This document shows, piece by piece, positions 11,508 to 22,029 of a stretch of DNA of 64,000 nucleotides (positions are counted from its first letter, which is position 1; each line of letters begins with the position of its first letter). Location: assembly GCA_903813345.2 (NCBI GenBank), contig CAIIXF020000011.1:26406166-26470165 (forward strand), given 5' to 3'. The notes below the pieces were generated by a model. It was not told the origin of the DNA. It ran no database searches and worked only from the letters and a program-made list of their open reading frames with translations. The position numbers and the translations under genes are program-made. Origin of the DNA: Owenia fusiformis. Taxonomy: Eukaryota; Annelida; Polychaeta; Sabellida; Oweniidae.

Positions 11508-12053
11508 TTATCACTACTACCCACCTAGTTACACAGACGTATCGTCAGTGTATCATGGCTGAACTACTTCCGGGATTTGAATTTGGTAAGATATTTTTAT
11601 TTCTCGATTTACATCTACTTATAAGTCACGATGTGGATTATAATTTGGCTCGAAGTTATGGGAGATAATCTAGTTTGAGAATGTGTCGATGGTTTTAGGT
11701 TTGGTATGTTAACGAAGACGCATTTCACAGATTTAGTCCCTCGCTTTTGTTACACCGACGACCGGCATTAATATTGCCAATATTACACTGATATTGGTCG
11801 TTCGTCAGTGTAACAAAAGCGAGGGACTAAATACCTGAATTGTGCCTTTGTTAACATATAAAACCTAAAACCATCGACACATTCTCAAACAAGAATATCT
11901 TCCTTAACTTCGAGGCAAATTATTATCCACAACGTGACTTATAAGTAGGTGTAAATCGGGAAATAAAAAAATCTTACCGAAACCTAGTCCCGGAAGTAGT
12001 TCCGCCATGATATACTGACGATACGTCTGTGTAACTAGTGGGTAGCAGTGATT
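11508..12053. mobile_element. 546-bp palindromic element with arms of about 250 bp
   Basis: Almost the whole sequence folds back: TAGTTACACAGACGTATCGT near 11527 pairs with ACGATACGTCTGTGTAACTA near 12019, and TTAGTCCCTCGCTTTTGTTA near 11735 pairs with the complementary block at 11811-11830. Each arm carries, in the outward-to-inward direction, an ATG followed by about ten codons (MAELLPGFEF in the left arm at 11554) and then a splice-donor-like GGTAAGA. Confidence 0.85.
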
Positions 12054-12059
12054 ATACAG

Positions 12060-12625
12060 AATATAGAATGAAGTTAAAAGAAACTTGTACTCCCCTAAAA
12101 TAAAGTGTATGGATAGTACTCACAATTAGCAACGACCCAGGGACAATGACTACCACTGCACTTAAAACATTAACAATGATATTGAACTTCTTCACTACTT
12201 CTTCAGCATAGAATTTACTCAGAAATGAGTAATACATGGTATTCAAGTATAAATTAAATTACCTCCTTCATATGTGACATATAATTTCACCCAGAAACTA
12301 GTTTTTCTAGCAATACCCGATATAAAGACAAAAGAGATATAGCCTGGGAGTAGCCATTTTGTCCCAAATTCTATCCAAAATGTCATGAATATGAACGCAC
12401 AAGTGCCAAATGCGAAAGACCAAAAATGACAAAACATAGCAGGAAAATGAAATGTCTAAGATCTCATTGCCAAATGGAAAGAAAATCCAACTATCCCAAA
12501 TCAATATACAACGTGAAAGGAAAATGTATCTTACAACACTCACAACAATTCGTAAAAGTGCAATTCGCATGGCTTTGGCGACATAGAGTTTGTGCACAAA
12601 TGAATAATGCCTGATTTGATAAAAA
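12060..12625 (-). CDS. Possible exons of an unidentified multi-pass membrane protein
   Basis: Three exon-like blocks read on the minus strand. (1) About 12610-12544: an AG acceptor (AAATCAG) precedes a frame reading LCTNSMSPKPCELHFYELL and ends at GTGAGT. (2) About 12453-12262: CTTAG precedes FHFPAMFCHFWSFAFGTCAF and further hydrophobic sequence including WIEFGTKWLLPGYISFVF, ending at GTAATT. (3) About 12218-12123: KFYAEEVVKKFNIIVNVLSA plus a hydrophobic run, ending at GTGAGT. The segments would give two or three membrane helices. I do not recognise the family, splice phases are not verified, and the next exon would lie beyond the 11508-12053 palindrome. It may be a gene remnant captured in or broken by transposons. 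Confidence 0.3.
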
Positions 12626-12959
12626 GTTACAAATTATAAAATGAAGTATGGCTTCCTAAAACTCGAATGGAAAGATCGGAAACGAGAGATGTTGGATTGC
12701 TGAAAAAATTGAGAGAACCGGTCTTACAAAAAATGATTCGATGTCGTCTTTAAATATCGGAGGCTCGTCTGAAAGATTGGATGTGTGCAACACTATAAAT
12801 TTCTCCCAATTCCAATCGGGACTTTGCACGCGATGGGTGAGTTGATATGATTGATAGGGTCACACCTTGGAACAACGATACATATCGTGAACACAGATGA
12901 TAAAATATAGATAGTCAATGAAATAAAATATAAATGAGTACCTTTAATTTCGTATAATT

Positions 12960-13280
12960 CACAATCTCGCCCTGCTGAATGAAATCGTCTCTAACGGTGT
13001 CACTCATCCATCACGAAGGTTGGTTTCTGGTTCTTATTAATGACAGTATGGCTCTCACTTATAAATTTACATTTAGAATAGAACGAACATTTGTCAAGTT
13101 ATGATCGAAACAAAAACTAAATCTTGTCTTCGCAAGGGACAGTTCAAAAAACTAAATTACTATCTTGAATTTCACAAATCTTGCTCTACTGCATCAAATC
13201 GTCCTGAATATAGTCACTCGTCAACCGAGAAAGTTGATTTCTGGTTTCTTAATCAATCATTCTGGCGTTCTCATTTATAA
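12960..13280 (-). repeat. Direct duplication of a block of about 105 bp, TATA-like on the minus strand
   Basis: Sequence at about 12960-13065 recurs, diverged, at about 13175-13280 (both run from AATCT(C/T)GC(C/T)CT to TTATAAA). On the minus strand each copy starts with TTTATAA(A/G)TGAGA, a TATA-like box, followed by about 80 bp. One copy is followed by AAATTAAAG and GTACTC, a possible first-exon donor. They could be alternative promoters for the candidate minus-strand exons at 12060-12625, but this is only positional inference. Confidence 0.35.
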
Positions 13281-13289
13281 AACAATCGA

Positions 13290-13850
13290 TAATTAAAACT
13301 GAAATATATTATAATGCATTCAATGTTTACTTTCTTACAACATTGCATGGTTATTTTATTGTGGGAGCACAGCATTGTGACACTATGATATTTGCGACGC
13401 ATTTGATTGCGCCTTCTTTATTCCTCGATGCAAATCATCTAGTTTAAAAATGTAAACATTCCAATACCAAAATTAGATTAATTATTCAAATGATACATTC
13501 TTTATATTTTTATTTGATTACGTTTTGAATATCATTAACAATAATCCGTTGTTTGACCCTTGAAAACGCAAGAAATATTTCCGTGAATATATTGTTTCTA
13601 TAAGTACAAAACTAATATGTTACTAATTATAGATTTTCTGAATTTTTCGCATAATTTGGTCACATCTGCTCTGTCTTATTTTTTTCTAAATAATAAAACG
13701 TTGAAAAGTACCCTAGTGCAATGCACTAATTGAAAAATGACATTTACGTTAAAATAGTATTATATTTCTATGTAATCCTAATCCTTTAAATTATATATAA
13801 GTTTCGATTTACAATTTGAGTCTCATAAAATGCACTAAAATGCGCATGAA
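13290..13850. other. No recognisable feature
   Basis: AT-rich non-coding sequence between the duplicated block and the right arm of the long inverted repeat. Confidence 0.45.
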
Positions 13851-13854
13851 AAGT

Positions 13855-14045
13855 TTCACGTTTTTTGACCTCTTGTGATGACAGACATAATGCGACCCGA
13901 AAGCCTTAATATTTTTTACCAAATGGCATTTTAAAAGCATAAGGACATATGCCCCTCCCTAAATATCGGTTCAAATGTCGTTATGCATATATGGTGCCAC
14001 GGATTTGTAATATCTATGAGCCATACCATGGACTATTATTTCTAT
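13855..14045 (-). repeat. Right arm of the 6-kb-spaced inverted repeat
   Basis: Reverse complement of 7876-8075. Shared blocks include CACGTTTTTTGACCTC, TTATGCATATATGGTGCCAC and CATACCATGGACTATTAT. Between the arms lie the TIR element, two foldbacks and the candidate membrane-protein exons. Confidence 0.65.
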
Positions 14046-14789
14046 TTATATGTTTATATGGGCCATGTGCTTTTCAAATTATACCGACTGGTTAACATGT
14101 CAATAAGATGACTTCTAATACTTAATGTTTTCACAGGTTTAATTGAAATCAATATCAGTTATTAATTTAAATTGTAAGATCTAATATATAAAATAATAAT
14201 GAAAAAATAATAAATACATACAACCTCATAAATCAACTATCATGATAAAATGCATGATATGCAATTTTCTAGATCCATACATATCTTTACGAATTGCAAA
14301 CAAAATCATTGGCTGTGTAAACTTTACCACATCACAACAAATTACATATGTTAATGACGTTTATTATTTGATCAGTACAGTTATTTTTTGTTTTGCTTAA
14401 TCATAACCTGAATTCCATAGTATCACGCTTTAAACATACACTCTCCTCAATCAATATCTTAACCCATTTCAGCCTGTTATTTTTATATATCATAATCGCA
14501 AAAAGCTGCACTGATCTTTGATTTGTCACTCCAAAGCTTTTAATCATGACTGTATTCCCCGAGTCGGTTATTGTTGGCAAAGTAGATGGAATTATGATTC
14601 TCATTCATCATTGCAAATTTATAAAAATTTAATAAATATGTCTATTTTGATTGTGTTTGTCTAATTTGACAAGTAATCTATTCTCTCAAAAACCAGGGGC
14701 TAATACCACCAAAATCACAGAATCTTAATATGAACTGACGTTGATTATCATAATCACACCGAAGCCGTGTTTTCAAATGTATGAGAGGT

Positions 14790-14893
14790 AGTGTGTATAT
14801 TGTTGTCAATGTGTTTTCAACATTTTAGAATTCGAAACAATTCAGTCGCGGAGAGCTGATCGTATATGACTTGTTCTGAATAGTCATTATAAG
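14790..14893 (+). promoter_or_regulatory. Conserved promoter/5'UTR block of gene A
   Basis: The block GGTAGTGTGTATA...GTGTTTTCAACA...TTCAGTCGCGGAGAGCTGA...GACTTGTTCTGAATAGT.ATTATAAG is shared with gene B (31689-31799), which marks it as the proximal promoter and 5'UTR. TTCAGTCGC at 14841 resembles an animal initiator (TCAGT). A weak TATA-like GTATATT lies about 45 bp upstream. Weaker similarity to B continues upstream to about 14400. Confidence 0.5.
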
Positions 14894-14987
14894 ATGAGGG
14901 TTCTTTATGTAGCATTGCTGCTCATATTCTCTGGTGTTCATCTAGCTGAAGCCAGAAGACATTTAAGGGAGCACAATGGAACAATAT
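14894..14987 (+). CDS. Gene A exon 1 (signal peptide)
   Basis: ATG to donor GTGAGT at 14988, phase 1 at the end. It encodes the signal peptide and a basic RRHLREH stretch with an N-G-T sequon. The start is chosen because gene B begins at the equivalent ATG, in the same flanking context. Confidence 0.85.
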
Positions 14988-17900
14988 GTGAGTAAAACAG
15001 ATACATTTGACAGTTTGATAAATCTTAAACAAGGTAGGTTAAAATCGGAAATGGATTGTTTACGATTGAATTCATTTTGAATTCACTTCATCATGTCAAA
15101 ATCTACCTGAAGTAAACACAAATCGATGCTTTGAATTTTCTTAATTCTTGAAAATCATAACACAACTTCAACAATCGGGTACTTTGCTAGATACATGTGT
15201 TTCTTTCTCCGGAATGTAATAAAATGGTTATCTGTGTTAAATTACTGAAGTCACACAGGTGGCATATTGTACAAATGAGGGACCGTCTTGCACGTGTCAG
15301 TGATCTAATTTCAACCACCGGTTAAGTTTATTTTAATTATTTCAGACTGTAAATATTTGAAAATTAATATTAATACGAGGGAACATTTAAAAGTTTTGGA
15401 CCTCCGCTCTAACTTTGCTATTTTTTAATATAATTTCATGAAACTTTCAGATAATAAAAATTAACATCTAAACAACTTTGTAATCTATTATAAGTTTCGC
15501 CAATAAAATACCTTATTTATGGTACTTTTCTCAATATTTTTAATTTTGGGACCCTGCCACCCTGAACGGTATTTAAAAACCCAAATCACGTCACAACTGA
15601 TAATATGGCAACTACTTTAGATGCAGGGGCAAAACCTAACACCAGTCATGATAAAAGAGAATTTCCGATTTTTTTCATCTGCTATAACCATCTTCACATC
15701 TTTAGGCCTACTGTTCAACATATTTTCCACGAATTTGAACATAAATTATAAAAATAATGAACCGATCTTGTTCATAGTTGGTATTTATGTGCCCCTATCT
15801 TATTCCCTTGCACTGTCAAGCATTCTATGGTTGCTATAGTAACCAAGGCGATGACGCAATGGTCCATATCATTTTGTAAAAAGAAAAGTAGTAATATATA
15901 AAGAACTGTATTACTAATCATGCTATATTTTCTTACATAAACTGTCAACTTAGATTTAAACAATATCTAGTTTTGTTCTCATGGCAAAAGTGAATCTTAT
16001 ATCAATATTTTCCCATCTTCTTTTCTTTAATCATGCCAAAAATGACCGTAAATATACTCGTCAAACATCTTGAAAAAATCACATGAGCTATGACGTTACC
16101 AAAGTTCTCATGAATTTGTCAAATAATGGAGAGTATGGCTCGAAATAATAAAATTGAAGCAGAAAACATTGATCGAATACATGAATAAGAAAGAGGAAAC
16201 AGTAGTACACAAGTGAGATACATTCATGCATTAATATATATTGCATATAATGACTACAATAGGAATTGCGAAGTATTACATGATGGAATTACAAGGGAGG
16301 GTAAAATTTACTGAGGGTAGCTGTAGTTATGAAAAGGCTCAACATCCTATAGGTGGGGTGGTTCAAACATTTACTGATGGACTGGGCATAATGCTAAAGT
16401 ATAATGCATTACTAAAAAAGGAAGACTACATATAAATACTTTATATTTAGATTAAATATAAATTAGTTATAACATAACCTGATTAACAGCTGAAAGAACA
16501 AAGATTGACCGCAACTTTTTATCAAGGCATTCACAAAATCAATTCAATTTAATTAGGTTATTAGGACCATGGGCCCATTGGTTCAAATTTTAAAGTCATT
16601 GTATCTCAGGAAGTACATTGCTTATGGTCCTGAAATTTTATTTAAGCTTGTAAGGAGGGTAATATTATATCTGTATCAAATTTCATGTAAAAACGATAAA
16701 ATCTCATCTCTTGAGAAGCTTTCGTGCAAAACTTTTCGAACGGCCCTTGTAGTTAGGGTCTTTATAATCTGAACGTTTTAGTAATTTGATCAAAAACCGA
16801 CAAAATTAGGGCAGGGCCTCCAAGATTTTTGAATCACCCCTCGCCCATGTACACATTAATAAAGGTACAAAACCTTTTTTGTTTACACTTCAGTTTTATG
16901 GACAAAACCACTTGGCAAACACACACTTATTGTATTAAAAAATCTACCTTTGAGGAAAATAAAATTATCTCAATTAATGTTGACAACTCGTATAAATAAA
17001 ACATACTGGAATATCATCAAAACATTTTATTTTAGTTTTTTTTGAACGTGCATAGAATAATGATTATACGTTCGTTTAAATTCCGCTATTTTCGATTACA
17101 TAAAAACACCTATTTTAAAGCAATGTGGCTGAATGGCCATTTCTATCAAATTAGGTTTAGTTATTTGGTTTAACTCTCGAAATAACCCTTCCCCTAAAAT
17201 TGGATTAGAATGGGTTCAAATATAGTTAGAAATAGCAACACACAAGGTTTATCTTGTGCCTGGCCTTTCTTATTTAAGGTTGCAGTTGTTGCTAAATCTA
17301 ACATTGTATTTTTATTTTAGCGTGTTCGTCTGTAAGAGGTAATTCAACGGTGACTTGGAAATACAGGAGTGATGGAAAGAAAGAATATGAGGCACTTTGT
17401 GTTACTCAAGGTGATACCACCACCTATTCTATATCACCTAAATGCCAATTAAAATTGAGATTGTATTGTCATTAGCTTGTATTGTCAGTTAAAAGGAACG
17501 CTACATACGTTACATGCTCATAATGGTGCATATGATATTTCGCAAAACATCAGTGGCGGATCGGGGGGGGGGGGGCGCCCTCCTCCTTGAGTGGGCAGAC
17601 TCAAAATTTGCGCCCCCCCCCCCTTGTGAATTTCTGGATCCGCTACTGGACATATAGTAGCCTGGCCAGAACAAGTCATGCCTCTCTATTTTCTCAATAA
17701 CTTTCTCAATATGACATTATTTTTTAAAAGGTTGTAACAATGAAAATAATGAGGCATTTACCATATAAAAAATTTGTATGTTAGGAATTCTTTAAAGTTT
17801 ATTCTGTGAAAATTTCATGAAAAAATATTCAAAATTGAGAAAGTTATTGAGAAAATAGAGAGGCATGACTTGTTCTGGCCAGGCTACTATCTTATAATGT

Positions 17901-20900
17901 CAAATTGCTCTATTATTGAACATTGTGTTGAACAATGATAAGCAGCAACTCAAATAGATACGAGTCATCTGTGTACACACACATACATTAATTCATCGGT
18001 TATAATTATTGATTTGTTTTATATTATTAAGGTTCAACGATTACATTTGAGTTTTCGTCTGGTCATAACGTAGACAAACTACCAGATGAGGCTGCGTATG
18101 ATGGATGTGACACGACAAATCGCAATTTCGAGGAAAGCCCCAAAGTTTATACAATGAGCAGCCTCAAGACATATTATTTTGCATGTGGCATTTACTCGCA
18201 TTGTGAAATAGGTGGTATGCGAATCAAGATACATGTTGTTCCAGGTATAATTCCCATTCTTTGTTTTAAAGCATCAAACCTGCCATAGCAAGACCTCTTT
18301 GGTTTTTCTGATCTTTCAATGCCTCGAATATAAGGCTCTGCAATGACCTTCGACAGCAAGTCGCTACTACAGTCTTGGCTGTAGTGGCTAGTCTTAATGG
18401 CCGAATCTGTAGAGCATCTGCCTCGCGAGCGGAAGGTCCCGGGTTCCCAGACAGACGTGCCCAAGGGTCATTACAGCTGGTTCAAGTTATTCTAGCTTTA
18501 AGCTTCTGTGACCCTTCCCTCTACCCACTTTCTCATACACGTGTTGTAGTGGGAGGGCGAGGGGCCACTAGGGCTTGGTTAGCTAAACTAAACCAAAGCA
18601 TTCATTTTTTTAACTTTAAGTGGGAAGAGGTCCTTATATGACTTGGACAGAACACTGATTGACATTATCGTAGGATATCTGATGAATAGTTTTACTGTTA
18701 AATAGTCAATGAGAACATGGGTTTTAATTAAATGTTCATACAACCAACCTTGGACTGTAGAACACAAAGAAGCTGTGATGACAACAGAAGAAACTATGAC
18801 GAGTAAGTCTACACTTTGGTACCAAATAAACAAAAATAATACAAGGTGTCAAGAACAGCATCCTCTCTGCATGAAAAACAAGTTATCGATACATGAAGAT
18901 TCATTGATCATTTTAAAGATACCTTTATTCTGGTGTTACCAGTAAAACATTAAATGAACCCCTGCGTGTTGGGATGTCTTCAATACGCCATTGCTAATGT
19001 TAAAGGCAGAATCAGATCCACAGGGGTAACAAAATTGCAAGCAATATATACAATTGACCTACGGATTCCTTACAAGCTCAACTATGCTCCAAAAAGATCC
19101 GTAATATGTTATCAATTCATTAGGTTATTTAAAATTTAAAGTGCAAAACTGGGACAAAATGTTTATATTATTTCCCGGGTATTTTTTTATAGACAAACAA
19201 ATCTGTTCTTGGAAAAAATGTTTAGTTTTACTCAAATAAAATTTATACTTTGGGTATTTTCTAGAAAATGGACATGAAAAGGAATGATAAAATTGAAACA
19301 ATATTCGTCAGGTCATGATGGCGATAATGATAAATACTTGCTAAATCTGATTCTGCCTTCAACCCCTATAGAACAAGCTTGTATCTGTTTTTTAGATCAA
19401 ACAGATGTTATAACAACAACTCCTTTGACAACACAGAAGCCCATGATGAAAATTAAGTAGAATGAGTCGACACTTCGCCGAATAATACTTTTTTTTATGC
19501 ATACAGGCCTTATTCCCGAAAAGAGATCTCATGAAAGTATCGTCGTTTGCTTAATTTAAATGAATTCCCATAGACACTTTTCTTTGATACTAAATGATTG
19601 TAGCTAACACTCCCGTAATGAATTTCCGAAATTCAGACTTTTTAATAGCGTTACTATTTCATAGCATTTCGACTGTTTGAGCTCAATATGAAATCATAAC
19701 CATTTACAGTATTTTTAAATAGGTTATAAACCACCCGAGAAATGCCCAGATGAGATCAGAACATGTGTGATTGATCCATGTGACAAAAGGGTTCGCCCGG
19801 ACTGCCCTGCTTGCCCCCGTGCTAAATGTGTGTAAGTCATATATTCTCTTCTTAAACCTATATAGGCGTATACCTTTGAATTTAAGTACGTTTTTTCTTT
19901 TTTATGTGCATTGTACATCCCTGGGAGTTCAAATTGAAAGATTTGATGCAATCCTACAATAAGTTGACATTTATAAACCACAGAAGAAGCTTCCTCCACC
20001 ATGAGGTGTTTGTGTTGCTAATTACTTGCCATGGTAAAAACAAACACTTGCCGGTTAAAAGAAGAAAAAAAAATAAACAAAAGTTGTAGGTACTTTAAAC
20101 ATTACGTTCCTTTTATTTCCCAAACTTCTGGGATCCACTGTAAAAGTAGGACCGATATATGTGGATTATCAGCTTTAGAAAATCTTGGAAAAAGTATAAA
20201 TATGTTTCAACATTTTTTAATGCCCCGATCATTGCATTTCTGTTCTTCATCACGTAGCTCCGATTATTGCCCTAACTGCTGGGATCCGCTGTTCAAATTA
20301 GGGAGGAAGAGATATGTTGACTGCGGCAGAGTCGGTAAGCAACGTACATTATTATCTAACATGTAATTGTTCTCTATAGATTGTTGTAAACTTCAGTTGA
20401 TATGCCCGATTCCTATTGTTTAAAAAGCAATCAAGCTTTAAGCTAATTGTAATGCAATGTTGCGTTCACAATAGTTGTTTAAGTTAATGGAGCTAACTTA
20501 AATCAATTTTCTTTGAACTAAAAAAAGATCTTTTCGTGAGGTTCAGTGTCAAAAGTATTCCCCACCATTGTAACTCGATCTGTGATATAGCTTCCATGTA
20601 CATGTATACTGGCCAATAAGGTAAAAATATCACACATCGCACCAGCCTTAACGAAATAGAACAAAATAGCAAAATTGGCAATTGATATGTTAAACAGGTA
20701 ATATGCATATTTTTGAAAAAAAGGATGGAATATTATTTGAGATATGTTATTCACACACTCAATCAAATATGATGCAAACTTTAATTTGGGATAATACTGA
20801 ACTGAGAAAAAATTACTTAGTATACATAAAGACAGCATTTGAAGTTAAGAGATCCATAGTGGTACAGGCCAATGCAGTGTATGTTTTAAATCACTCTTGA

Positions 20901-21971
20901 ATAACGCAGATGCGAGTAGGTAGTTACCAGTTTCACCACCAGGTGGCTCGTTCGGGTCAGATACAAGTAGCATGGCGGATATAGTAGAAAGTTCTCTTTA
21001 ACTTAAATTGCATCTGTTTTAGTGGTTCAATTTTCATATTACCCTTATGTATCTAATAGTTATGCAAATCAAAATATGTCCAGTAAATGAAAATGTTATC
21101 TGACCAATACAAGAAAAGATATTTCACTTTTTTCGATTTTGTAACATGGGCTCTATGGAGAATCAACCCGAACTAGAAGTCACACTTTCAAAAAGATTAA
21201 ATTTTCAAACTTGATAAACAATTTTTAAAACCATATTTCTAGATGTACTTTTACATGTAGATTTCAAATATAACATCGCTTTGGCCGAATTTTGAATATT
21301 TAATGACGTAAATCAAGATTTTTTCTACTCGCATCTAGTCTATTAAAATATGGCGTATTGTTGAAAATTCAAAAATCAAAATGAATGAATCATTTGATGT
21401 AAACAACCTCGCTATCTTTCATCGGCATAGCTAAAAACTTAACATATAAAAATAGACTGATAGAAAATGTTTTTTAATAATTTATTGTAAACCCTGCAAA
21501 GTGTCCCATTAAGTGGATATCGGGTATTATGAGTACAGTATCTCTAAGATACATTTTAAATAATACAAACATCCAATTCACACCCATGGCTCCATTTCAG
21601 TAGAATAGTATTAAAAAAACAATATATTGGTATTGAACATGCTTATGTTTCTTAAATTCTTATGTAGAGTGTGATAATCCTGAAGACTGCAAAGTAGACC
21701 CCTGTAGTTTTGTAAAGAAGCCTAACAAGGGCCAGTGCATGTAAGTAATTCCAATTAACTCTTAAAATATGTTGAATCCCTTCATATTATTTGAAATATC
21801 AATGTATTTTTAAAGAAAGTCCGTCATAAATACATGCTTAACTAATCTATTCGACATCATTTCAACAGATCTAACAACTGCGGTGGATGCAAGGCAGTGT
21901 GTTACAATAAGAAGTGTAGGAAGGTGAAATGCAAGAAACTTAAAATGAAAACCACACCAACGATGCCCTGA
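14894..21971 (+). CDS. Gene A: secreted phytocyanin-like cupredoxin with C-terminal cysteine-rich DPC modules (9 exons)
   Basis: Exons: 14894-14987, 17321-17410, 18032-18244, 18761-18802, (19396-19452), 19723-19831, 20258-20334, 21668-21740, 21869-21971. With exon 5 the product is 285 residues, without it 266. Residues 1-20 are a signal peptide (MRVLYVALLLIFSGVHLAEA). Residues 33-131 form a cupredoxin domain: GSTITFEF, GHNV (copper ligand H73), a C87/C119 disulphide pair as in phytocyanins, then YYFACGIYSHCEIGGMRI with C113 and H118 spaced C-x4-H, and M124 as candidate axial ligand. A Thr/Glu-rich linker follows, then two modules of the C..C..DPC...C type and a Lys-rich tail. Sequons NGT (28) and NST (39) suggest glycosylation. 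I infer a secreted extracellular or matrix copper protein. Exon 5 has a broken donor. Family assignment is by motif; precise function is unknown. Confidence 0.85.
14988..17320 (+). other. Gene A intron 1
   Basis: A 2.3-kb intron from GTGAGT to TTTATTTTAG. The last 450 bp are recognisably similar to gene B intron 1. The open frames inside (e.g. 15621-15839) match no family and are absent from B. Confidence 0.75.
17321..17410 (+). CDS. Gene A exon 2 (cupredoxin, N-terminal strands)
   Basis: 90 nt, phase 1 to 1, encoding CSSVRGNSTVTWKYRSDGKK then EYEALCVTQ. Preceded by TTTATTTTAG and followed by GTGATA. Only a few positions differ from gene B exon 2, notably N39, which B changes to D, removing the N-S-T sequon. 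Confidence 0.9.
17551..17648. mobile_element. 98-bp MITE with G/C-tract stem in gene A intron 2
   Basis: The ends CAGTGGCGGATC and GATCCGCTACTG are inverted repeats, and a run of about 13 G opposes a run of about 12 C near the other end. The terminus resembles hAT-type CAGTGGCGGA ends; the target duplication is unclear. Confidence 0.65.
17654..17890. mobile_element. 237-bp foldback element in gene A intron 2
   Basis: Left arm ATAGTAGCCTGGCCAGAACA... continues for about 60 bp and is mirrored exactly at the right end (...TGTTCTGGCCAGGCTACTAT). Both arms include CTCAATAACTTTCTCAAT and its complement. No ORF. Confidence 0.85.
18032..18244 (+). CDS. Gene A exon 3 (cupredoxin copper site)
   Basis: 213 nt, phase 1 to 1, from ATTATTAAG to donor GTATAA. 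It carries all candidate type-1 copper ligands: GHNV, YFACG, SHCE and GGM. The equivalent exon of gene B is not in the visible sequence. Confidence 0.9.
18383..18600 (+). mobile_element. tRNA-derived SINE, internally deleted copy
   Basis: Contains an A-box-like ATGGCCGAATCTGTAGAGC and the start of a B box (GGGTTCC) with standard spacing. About 70 bp present in the gene B copy (59043-59345) is missing after the B box. Because the same SINE is at the same place in both paralogues, it inserted before the duplication. The ends are not defined. Confidence 0.55.
18761..18802 (+). CDS. Gene A exon 4 (linker)
   Basis: 42-nt exon between GACTGTAG and GTAAGT, phase 1 to 1, encoding EHKEAVMTTEETMT. The gene B version reads EQEEAVKTTEETMT. 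Confidence 0.75.
19396..19452 (+). pseudogene. Gene A exon 5 (Thr-rich linker) with a destroyed splice donor
   Basis: 57 nt after TTTTTTAG, phase 1 to 1, encoding NQTDVITTTPLTTQKPMMK. In gene B the exon is followed by GTAAGT; here the same position reads TTAAGT. Read-through would hit a TAG three codons on. The coding part is otherwise the same as B at protein level, so loss looks recent. Skipping the exon preserves the frame. Confidence 0.8.
19723..19831 (+). CDS. Gene A exon 6 (first DPC cysteine-rich module)
   Basis: 109 nt, entering phase 1 and leaving phase 2 at GTAAGT. It encodes SYKPPEKCPDEIRTCVIDPC and then DKRVRPDCPACPRAKCV. The C...C..DPC....C..CP.AKC spacing is that of a cysteine-rich extracellular repeat common in lophotrochozoan secreted proteins. 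Confidence 0.9.
20258..20334 (+). CDS. Gene A exon 7 (end of first cysteine module)
   Basis: 77 nt between CACGTAG and GTAAGC. It encodes SDYCPNCWDPLFKLGRKRYV followed by DCGRV, completing the AKCVSDYC..C ending. Gene B differs by one R-to-K change. Confidence 0.88.
20908..21336. mobile_element. 429-bp MITE in gene A intron 7, absent from gene B
   Basis: Terminal inverted repeats AGATGCGAGTAG (20908) and CTACTCGCATCT (ending 21336). The flanking sequences TTTTAAATCACTCT and TTAAAATATGGCGTAT are adjacent in gene B near 63052-63090, giving an empty site. The exact target duplication is unclear. Confidence 0.75.
21668..21740 (+). CDS. Gene A exon 8 (second DPC module)
   Basis: 73 nt between TTATGTAG and GTAAGT, encoding ECDNPEDCKVDPCSFVKKPN then KGQC. 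It repeats the C..C..DPC...C pattern of exon 6. No equivalent is seen in the gene B part of the window. Confidence 0.88.
21869..21971 (+). CDS. Gene A exon 9 (C-terminus and stop)
   Basis: From TTTCAACAG to TGA at 21969-21971. Encodes ISNNCGGCKAVCYNKKCRKV then KCKKLKMKTTPTMP, finishing the NNCGGC ending of the second module with a Lys-rich tail. Confidence 0.88.
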
Positions 21972-22009
21972 TTGACAAGCACCAACTCAATATTATGATC
22001 ATTTAAGGA

Positions 22010-22015
22010 AATAAA
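22010..22015 (+). terminator. Polyadenylation signal of gene A
   Basis: AATAAA about 40 bp after the stop codon at 21971; consistent with a very short 3'UTR. Confidence 0.6.
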
Positions 22016-22029
22016 AAGATTATCAAATG

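Noticed and set aside
15621-15839. 72-residue hydrophobic frame in gene A intron 1
   Set aside because: Not conserved in gene B intron 1, no splice support and no motif.
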